NCBI GenBank assembly: GCA_049999765.1
Contig: JBNGIQ010009331.1
Coordinates: 1 to 25,985, forward strand
Reading direction: 5' to 3'
Origin: Phaeoceros laevis
Taxonomy: Eukaryota > Anthocerotophyta > Anthocerotopsida > Notothyladales
DNA length: 25,985 nucleotides
In this document: positions 19,727 to 25,985 of the stretch, piece after piece
How the letters are laid out: each line of letters starts with the position of its first letter
How positions within the stretch are numbered: the first letter of the stretch is position 1
Notes under the pieces: model-generated
Told to the model about the DNA's origin: nothing
Database searches by the model: none
Seen by the model: the letters and a program-made list of their open reading frames with translations, nothing else
Translations under genes and position numbers: made by a program

Positions 19727-19918
19727 ATACGGTCTTGTGTGTGCCTTCTGCAGGCTTGTGCCAGTGTGGGAGCCTTGCACCAGGGACCGCAACTCCATGC
19801 CCAGATCAAGGAGCGAAAGCTGGAAGGGAAGCTGATGTCGGTGTTGGTATCTGAAGAAACGTTGGCAGGGTACCTGAAGAAAGCTGATGATCTTAGATCG
19901 GTCTTAGATGCCTTATGA
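19727..19918 (+). pseudogene. PPR scrap, possibly fused to an SMI1/KNR4-like C-terminal motif
   Basis: The frame reads VCLLQACASVGALHQGPQLH, a textbook start of a plant PLS-type PPR unit, and continues AQIKERK. The tail, TLAGYLKKADDLRSVLDAL then stop at 19916-19918, resembles the C-terminal motif of the nearby SMI1/KNR4-like protein (TLAESLKKAGWSMQDVDEIL), which would make it a chimera. The PPR part is convincing; the tail resemblance is weak and could be chance. The piece directly follows the broken gene copy at 19362-19670, and a good acceptor-like cttctgcag lies inside it. Confidence 0.5.
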
Positions 19919-21589
19919 AATATAATAATAATATATGGTGGAACAGTGACATAGACAAAAAAATCTCTTCTAGCGTGTCCGAGAGTCCGAGACTCCGAGT
20001 ATTTTACAGACTTGCTCAGTCAAAAGAATGTGGTGACGTGGATAGACCGCTTATGTCCAGCCGGGCATATAAAAGAGCTACAACCAGTACATAACCCATA
20101 GCGCTCGCGCAATGAAGCGGAGATGCATACTTGGTGCCATATCTCTCCAGTAAAAATGTCCACCGGTGGATACAACCGACACTAGCACCTCCGCAGCCTA
20201 CCGGTCAACTCTGGTGCGGTTCATGTGCGAGGGGGAGTACGCTCGACTCCGCGGCCCGATGGGCGCCCATCCAGTCCCACCGCAGTTCGTAGCTTCCCGG
20301 CTGGTCGGGCTGGAGCTCCCCTCCCCGCCTGCGACCCTGCTCCTCTGTGCAGTGTGTTCGCAGTTGTTCCGCTGGAGAAGTGCTTAGTTGATGCCGTGGG
20401 CTCGAGTTGATGCTATGGCCTTGAAGGCCAGCTCCTCGCTCAGCGGGCTCGCTACGCTCTCTCACGGCTCTGCTCTCTCCGTGACCCGCGCGGCTGGACA
20501 GCCCCAATACCCGCGCGGTCGGGATGTTGCTGCCGCGCGGTACTGGTCGGGACCTCGCATCGAGCTCGCACTGGTTGCAGAGCAGACCAGGCGGTTACAG
20601 ACGCAACTGTAACCGCAACCCAAAGACCTGGCATCACCGGGCATCCTTTTTGCCTTTTGGCGCTTGCCCTCAATTTAAGCACCCGTCAAGAAGGACTCGG
20701 TACAACTCTGCTTCTTACGTGCACTTTGCTTCTTACGTTCAGACAACGCTAAGACTAGACTGATGAGCAGTGCTTGAAGGAGGCTTCTGCTGCGCGAGCC
20801 TTGGCCTAGACATCTTCAGTCTTGGACAGCAAACTCAACCGTGCATTGCCCTCATTTTTCTGCTGGCTCGCTAACACCAAGGGTTTAGCTGACTCGTCAC
20901 TGATCGGCTTTGAGGTAAGACCAGATTCGTTGCTCCGAGGTAGATTCGGATCCATACTCTGGACCAGCTAAGTAGCTTTGCATTTTAAAGAGGTGTTGAT
21001 GCCCAAGTTTGCAGCTGATAGCTTCTCATTCCCTTCTACGGCTAAGGGCCGAGAGAGACTAGGAACATCTGCTGATAGGTGCCCCGACTTCGTGAGAGAA
21101 AGCTTCCTTCCCAGAGCCAGTCTTTGACTCCCTGGAGTTGCCGCTGCCACCTCGCTGACCTTACATCTGCCACTTGAATTTGCCTGGTTATACCGGTGCA
21201 AGGTGATCTCCACCCAGCACCTTCATATCGCACTTCCAGTCACCATAAGGGGTCGAACTTGAGACCTTGCCATCCAAGGTAACATTCAAGTTAACCTGTG
21301 TCCGGGGTTAGTCACGGTGATTTAGCCTGTTTGCTCGGCAAGCAGGTCACTTGTGTTCTCGACTTGAGGCATCAATTGCACTCTTTCGCGTGAACTTTGA
21401 GCAGAACGGGGCTGGAGATGGACTGTATTGGAGCTCGAGGTGAAGGCTAATGAGTGGCAGGATCTACGGCGGTGTTGTTTCAAAAGAGGGTTGCTTCCTG
21501 GTGGACTCCGCCCTTCCTGGTTACCGACGTGAAGACGCACTTGCATCAGGAAGAGCGAGGTGCTTGGGCTGATTAGGGGATCTCAGATT
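19919..21589. other. Intergenic stretch, no gene supported
   Basis: Starts AT-rich, then is GC-rich between about 20200 and 20600. Short open frames exist on both strands without recognisable content. A tRNA-like B-box (aagttcgacccc on the minus strand, near 21246-21257) hints at SINE-type DNA but no A-box or cloverleaf could be placed. Confidence 0.4.
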
Positions 21590-22640
21590 CAGGCTACCTG
21601 TATACGTAGCTGATGACTCTGTCTTGAGTACTTCGTCTCAGGGGATCACAATTGTCCTGAAAACCAGCCATAGGCGAAGAACTTCCCTCATGAATTGAGC
21701 GTGTTCACCAAAGTACCGAAATACCCCACGGGCTTGCAAAACTCAGCAAACGAGGCATCACAGAGAGACATGTGGTTTTGCTTGTTTTATCTGTGCAACC
21801 GAGTACTAAGCCCGTTGATATCCCCAGAGTTGGGGGACATTGATCAACTGCTGCACCTGAAGTACCAGTTTCAGAAATCTGCTTCCCGGCCAGCTGTATG
21901 ATGCTGCTTGAACAAAGAGGCACTTGCACATGTCAGGCTTGATCGAATCAGGGGTATATAGGCACCTGCCAAGTTTTGGCTTCAGTTAAGGCTACTTCGG
22001 ACGGTTCTTCAAACTTAATCAGCAAGTGTTACAAATACCATGGCCCTTGCAGAGGGCAAGGAGCACCGGTCACACCTCATCGATGACAAGCATACTACTT
22101 ACAGGTTTACCACCATCAGCTGCTTTTTCCAAACTCGTACCTTGCATAAACTACGTGGAGTACAGCATGCTCCCAGGCCACTTTCTGCTCATGTCTACAG
22201 CAAATTGCGTTACGCCACAAGCATCAATACTACAACTTCAAGCATCCGAGACAACGAAAGCACTTCTCATAAATCTCCAGCTGATCATTGCTGCCACACC
22301 TGTCCATATGAAACGATGGCAAGTGCCTTCATAGACACTTACTACGTACGAGTTCATCCTAGGTCATCAAGCCTAAGAGCAACAACCTGCGACCACACGT
22401 TTAGTGGTCCAAGTGCGTGCGTATGATTGACCCGTCTTGAAAATGTGCTCACAAAAATTGTAATGGTACCTCTTCCCCGGAAATGGGAGCATTTTGGTCG
22501 AGACTCTGACTTCGTGGTGGTGGGACTCAAGATGTTGGACTCCAGAAGCTCCAAGGCTCCCTGCTGACATGTCCACCATGGCAACCACACGTCAGCCAAC
22601 ATCAAACACAAGGGAAACACTGAATGGAGGAAGCTCATGA
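21590..22640 (+). repeat. Diverged inverted repeat, right copy
   Basis: Partner of 7306-8180 in opposite orientation. It begins with about 70 bp belonging to the far end of the Roc-COR promoter (reverse complement of 8101-8170), then the MSVFTKVP frame at 21695-21901, then the block cagagggcaaggagcac and the frame 22040-22426 with CCHTCPYETMASAFIDTYYV. It ends near caaacacaagggaaacactg. Stops interrupt the shared frames in this copy. The promoter end shows that the duplicated unit once spanned the junction between this unknown sequence and a Roc-COR promoter. Confidence 0.7.
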
Positions 22641-23872
22641 GCTGCCTTCCAGCTCATGAGCTGGACCAGGCCTTTGATGTGGCAAAGGCAGTACTACTAT
22701 GAGAGGCTCCTGCAGCCCTAGTGGTCTCTTGCACGTTTGCGATCTGCAATCCCAATAAAAGTATGTATCACAAAACGACTGTTGTAAAAGTGAGCATCGC
22801 CGAGTAGGAAAGGAACCTTGGCCAGGAGCTCAGATAGGAAAAACGTTACTGAGTCCTTTGCCCGCGTCCTTTTCACATTAGGGTCAAAATATCGTGTTAT
22901 ATGGCATAACGTGACGCGTCCCAACTTCCAAGCACTTCGCTTCAGCATCAGAAAATGTCCCTTCGCCCCAGGTCTGTAGTTTCCAGGAAATGGGAAAAAT
23001 TCAGCGGCTGCATCTACAACACACCAACCTTACAGTAAGACCCCATCCAACCAAACCAGCTTGCGATGTTGTTTAGAGCGTGCAAATGCAAGACGGTAAT
23101 CACCGCGTACACTGCCTCCGATTTCTGTGCACAATTATGCTGCCATCTTCGCCTTCTGCGGCAGAAAGACTGATGACGCTCTTGGTCCCAGTACCGCACC
23201 AAAATGCCCCAGAATGCAGTCGAGTGCATGTGTTTAAAGAGCTCTATGGTGCTGCTGCAAGCCTTAAAGGAGGAAATGCGTGGAGTAGTCACACTAGGAT
23301 ACAAGTCTCCTTTTCACCATGAAGCTGCATGCCTATGGCCTTGTCCTACTCTTCTACCTCCGCATATCCTGATATCATCACATTCCATGACACCACACAT
23401 GCTGAGGCAAGGTGTGAAGACCTGCTACAAGTGCAATTGCTTTGGTACCACGTTCTGCAGATACATACTGATAACAGAGGTTGTGACAAAGACATCTGAT
23501 ACATAACCGTTATGTATAATTTGAGAATGGATAATCAAGCGAGTCTCTCTGAGGCTGCCAGGCTGCTGCATGCTTGAAAAACACTAAGAGTGACTGCATG
23601 ATGCAAGAAGGCAGAGAAACGTCACTGATCTAGTTTTGTGCGTACCATTTGCATTTCACCATGATAGCATTACAGAGTTGTTTCACCTTTCCCCTGTCAG
23701 GAATATATATGCTGCCAGCATATCAGGCCTAAGGCACTCCATGATACCCCACTGGAGCGGGCCAGTATGTCAAGCACTTGGAATCCGCTTGCTCCCACAT
23801 TTTGCGTAGGCATGGATTAAGGGTGTCTGCCAAGTTGTCACTTAACTAGTTTCGCAGGAAACCAAGTCAGAA
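22641..23872. other. Intergenic stretch with one unexplained minus-strand ORF
   Basis: The minus strand from 22948 to 22718 encodes 76 residues (for example VTFFLSELLAKVPFLLGDAH), and the same frame is open for about a dozen more codons upstream. The composition looks protein-like but I do not recognise a family. It might be a transposase or exon fragment. Other open frames near 23014-23506 are unsupported. A TATATAT lies at about 23704-23710. Confidence 0.3.
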
Positions 23873-23915
23873 TGCAATTGATTGCATCATGAGCTCAAAG
23901 CTCCAATCAATTGCA
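23873..23915. repeat. Perfect inverted repeat (hairpin)
   Basis: tgcaattgattg (23873-23884) and caatcaattgca (23904-23915) are exact reverse complements. Inside the loop, gagct and agctc (23891-23895, 23899-23903) also pair with a 3-base loop, giving 17 pairs with a 6-base bulge on one side. It overlaps the start of the small ORF at 23889. It is too short for a typical plant miRNA precursor. Confidence 0.75.
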
Positions 23916-24026
23916 ATGCTGCTGCTAGCTGTAGCCTTATTGCCTCATGTGAAGTTGGCTCACGTAAACAATAAAAAAAAAATCTTGGAGAGGAAACAAA
24001 ATGCTGGATCCTCCAGACAATATTAA
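23889..24026 (+). CDS. Candidate small secreted peptide (45 aa)
   Basis: ATG at 23889, stop TAA at 24024-24026. The first ~25 residues (MSSKLQSIAMLLLAVALLPH and onward to LAHV) have the polar start, hydrophobic core and small-residue end of a signal peptide. The rest is short and basic (NNKKKILERKQ) and ends SSRQY. It matches no peptide-hormone family I know: it has no cysteines and no CLE or PSK motif. A TATATAT lies about 180 bp upstream. It may instead be the first exon of a longer secreted protein, or a chance frame; the run of ten A in the middle is a weakness. Confidence 0.3.
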   Translation: MSSKLQSIAMLLLAVALLPHVKLAHVNNKKKILERKQNAGSSRQY

Positions 24027-24149
24027 TGCATGCCTTCACCTGGACCTCCACCTTTGCTCAGCTAGCTCTACTCTAACAAAATTGACACTGGACAGCAGAA
24101 ATTACCTCCAAATCTGAACTGAACTGTGCATAAAGGGAAAACCAAGGAT

Positions 24150-25275
24150 CTGGTTTTCAGGATAATTGTGAGCCCCTACTAATGAGACAAAGTGGTTAAT
24201 AAGACAGGCTCTGAGACATGAGCACAGGGAAGTCTGAAGTTGTATGTTTCCTGGGTGGTGGAAAAACTACCGTTTCTGGCGGGCCAGTCTTGATTGATTT
24301 TAACGGATTCACACTATTGGACCTGGTAACTTAGAGCGCTCCGTGACCGTCATACTTAACATGTATTGTTTGTGACGGATTTAGTAGACTTATCACTTAA
24401 TGCACTCCAATGACCACATGCATAAACTGGAGCAGTCACCAGCCTAGTAATAAGTAAAAAATTATAAACCGAGGAGGGTGCTGGAGGTGAAGGCATATAC
24501 TCCCTGGTGCCGTGCCACCGTTGTTGATGGCGTGCCCCCTGGGGCGTCGAGTTGAACACTCTAATTAGCTAACTCTTATAAGTAATGCTAGATGTCGGGA
24601 TGATTCTACTGGAGATTCCACTGTCCTACTGTACGGTGTCCCGAGGCCTATCTCTTTGCGATTGGTGGTGAGTGAATGCGTGTGGTGGGCACGATGCTAG
24701 GACAGAGCGGACGGTGCTGGCTTTCACCACGTGCTATTAAGCTGGCTTTCACCACGTCTTCTCAGAGTCTTTTTAAAGCTTGAGCTACGCGCAGTGGTGA
24801 ATCGCAGCTGCAGTCGAGTGGGAGCAAAGTTGTCATCTGATTTCCTTGGAAGGAAGTTGTCATCTGATTTCCTTGGCTGCGTACTCGTGTGAACTCACAG
24901 GTGGATCACAGCGGGCCGCGCTGTGAGACAATCCGTAATGGCCTCCTGGTAGCGTCCAAGAGCCTAACACGCCGCCGGATCATCCGCACGAGACTGGATG
25001 CACAAGGGGCGACGTCAACCTGCGCGCACCACTGATGAATGTGAGGTGAGATCCCCGTAGTGAGCGAGGCTATCTCTTTGCGATTGCTGCTGAGTGAAGG
25101 CTTGTCGTGGACATGGCGCTACAACAGAGCGGACGGTGCTGGCTTTCACCACGTGCTACTCACCTGGCTTTCACCAGGTGCCGTCTTCTCTCTTTTTAAA
25201 GCTTTCAAGCGCCCTTGCAGGAAGTGGTGAAGCGCACTAGTCCAACTCGTCGGAGCTGAGGAGGAAGGAGGTAGC
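24150..25275 (+). promoter_or_regulatory. Promoter region of the second LRR-Roc-COR gene
   Basis: Nearly collinear with 8925-10047. It again contains two tandem cores, starting ctatctctttgcgattg at 24648 and 25070, each with CACGTG (24728-24733, 25150-25155) and TTTTTAAA (24770-24777, 25193-25200). The second TATA-like box is 76 bp before the ATG at 25276, the same spacing as in the first gene. The downstream core contains a perfect palindrome, cacctgg...ccaggtg, that is imperfect in the first gene. It differs from the first copy by small indels, for example about 11 extra bases near 25114. The start of the copy at gatctggtttt matches the breakpoint at 8919-8929. Confidence 0.65.
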
Positions 25276-25985
25276 ATGGAGGGGCCGCCGCCGCAAGCTC
25301 TTTCGGCAGAGGACATGGTTGCCCTTGCAACCGACCTCTTGCCCTCTCTTCTTCTTCAACAAACCCACATTCCCAGGGTTAACATCTGGGGGGGCAGGGT
25401 TGGCTACCCGATCCCAGATGGCGAGCCGATGGTCATCGAGAAAGAGGGGATGGAGTGGGTGGCAGGTTGGGTGCGTGCAGCGCGTCCAGATCTGACGGAT
25501 GCCTGCACCCACGGACTCGCCTTGGCTCTCCTCTCCCTTGCCTCTCGTACCTGGTTTCAAGATAATCACAGAGCACTGTATCTCAAGGTTGACTTAGATG
25601 TTGGCGGAACCGTAGTTGTGAGCGAGGAGGCGGTGGCAGCATTCTACGCAACCCTCCACTCCAACTGCGTTGTGAGGGTGCTGGGCATCGAAGCAGCTGC
25701 ATTTGGCACGCCAGCGGCAGCTGCACATCTGGGCCGATGCCTCAACCTCAACACTCTCCGAGAACTGAGGATCTGGGTCGGCGGAGAGGCAGCGCTGCGG
25801 ATCCGGAGAGGCAGCGGTTCCTGCTGGGGCGAAGCAGCGTGGACTGCCTTGTCGGAGGCGCTCACCTCCAACGCCACCATCGAAGAAGTCAGCGTCTGGA
25901 ATGTCCCAGCTGGAATGAGTAGCCACGTGAGCGCCACGTTCGCGGCAGCCTCGCAAAAGTTGTCCGCCCTGCGGACTTTCTGGTT
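25276..25985 (+). CDS. Second LRR-Roc-COR (ROCO family) gene, cut by window end
   Basis: The frame is open from ATG 25276 to the last base (236 codons plus two bases), covering the N-terminal part and first leucine-rich repeats of a paralogue of the gene at 10048; Roc and COR would lie outside the window. It shares MEGPPPQ, then long identical blocks (GMEWVAGWVRAARPDLTDAC, EAALRIRRGSGSCWGEAAWT, SSHVSATFAAASQKLSALRT). Between them short islands differ almost completely: VNIWGGR for GYGH, DNHRALYLKVDL for QGTEDPTLWVHE, VRVLGIEAA for VKGLGISQGAH, LRELRIWVGG for LRQLTI, VSVWNV for VNIHRV. All length differences are whole codons, so the frame has been under selection. It lies in the same orientation, 15,228 bp from its sister. 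Confidence 0.85.
   Translation, partial: MEGPPPQALSAEDMVALATDLLPSLLLQQTHIPRVNIWGGRVGYPIPDGEPMVIEKEGMEWVAGWVRAARPDLTDACTHGLALALLSLASRTWFQDNHRALYLKVDLDVGGTVVVSEEAVAAFYATLHSNCVVRVLGIEAAAFGTPAAAAHLGRCLNLNTLRELRIWVGGEAALRIRRGSGSCWGEAAWTALSEALTSNATIEEVSVWNVPAGMSSHVSATFAAASQKLSALRTFW

Noticed and set aside
19730-19820. PPR scrap as an exon of the SMI1/KNR4-like pseudogene
   Set aside because: Splicing from the copied donor to cttctgcag enters a different frame from the PPR frame and stops after about 22 codons.
21240-21262. tRNA gene or SINE on the minus strand
   Set aside because: A B-box-like aagttcgacccc is present, but no A-box at the right distance and no cloverleaf could be drawn.
1-25985. 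CRISPR arrays, bacterial operons or phage genes
   Set aside because: No regularly spaced repeats; genes have spliceosomal introns and plant promoters. The repeats near 1-134 are only two copies.

Overview
This is nuclear genomic DNA from a land plant. Every well-supported gene is a eukaryotic gene with short GT-AG introns (about 76-117 bp where they can be placed). The recognisable families are plant ones: a plant-type L-gulonolactone oxidase, a plant-specific SMI1/KNR4-like unknown family, pentatricopeptide-repeat (PPR) debris and LRR-Roc-COR proteins. Short introns, compact genes and a duplicated Roc-COR family would suit a seed-free plant (moss, liverwort or lycophyte), but the sequence alone does not settle this. 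A run of 10 N at 13626-13635 shows it is a draft assembly.

Layout. 1-2090 is AT-rich and carries a short direct repeat and a possible two-exon secreted-protein gene on the minus strand (812-1490). 2090-4000 is repeat-rich: a degenerate GC-rich minisatellite, a relic resembling the cysteine-rich tail of a piggyBac-type transposase, and a direct repeat pair. 4667-6933 is a five-exon L-gulonolactone oxidase-like gene with its TATA box; its last exon has a one-base frameshift. 7306-8920 holds a diverged repeat (an inverted copy lies at 21590-22640), then a decayed promoter and a coding scrap of a Roc-COR gene. 8925-13625 is a full-looking LRR-Roc-COR gene preceded by two tandem copies of its core promoter. 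13705-14105 is a PPR pseudogene scrap. 16752-18588 is the SMI1/KNR4-like gene, for which I propose an unexpected second exon. 19362-19918 is a broken copy of that gene's 3' end joined to another PPR scrap. 23889-24026 is a small ORF with a signal-peptide-like start. 24150-25985 is a second LRR-Roc-COR gene with the same double promoter, cut by the window end.

The most striking observation is the comparison of the two Roc-COR genes (start codons at 10048 and 25276). Over the shared first ~235 codons, long blocks are identical or nearly so, one of about 100 nt without a single change. Between them lie short islands of almost complete replacement. All length changes are multiples of three, and in the leucine-rich repeat part the islands sit on the predicted beta-strand and following loop. 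A third variant survives in the relic at 8844-8921. This looks like a diversified recognition surface on a signalling GTPase scaffold, comparable in logic to NLR immune receptors. The function is inference.
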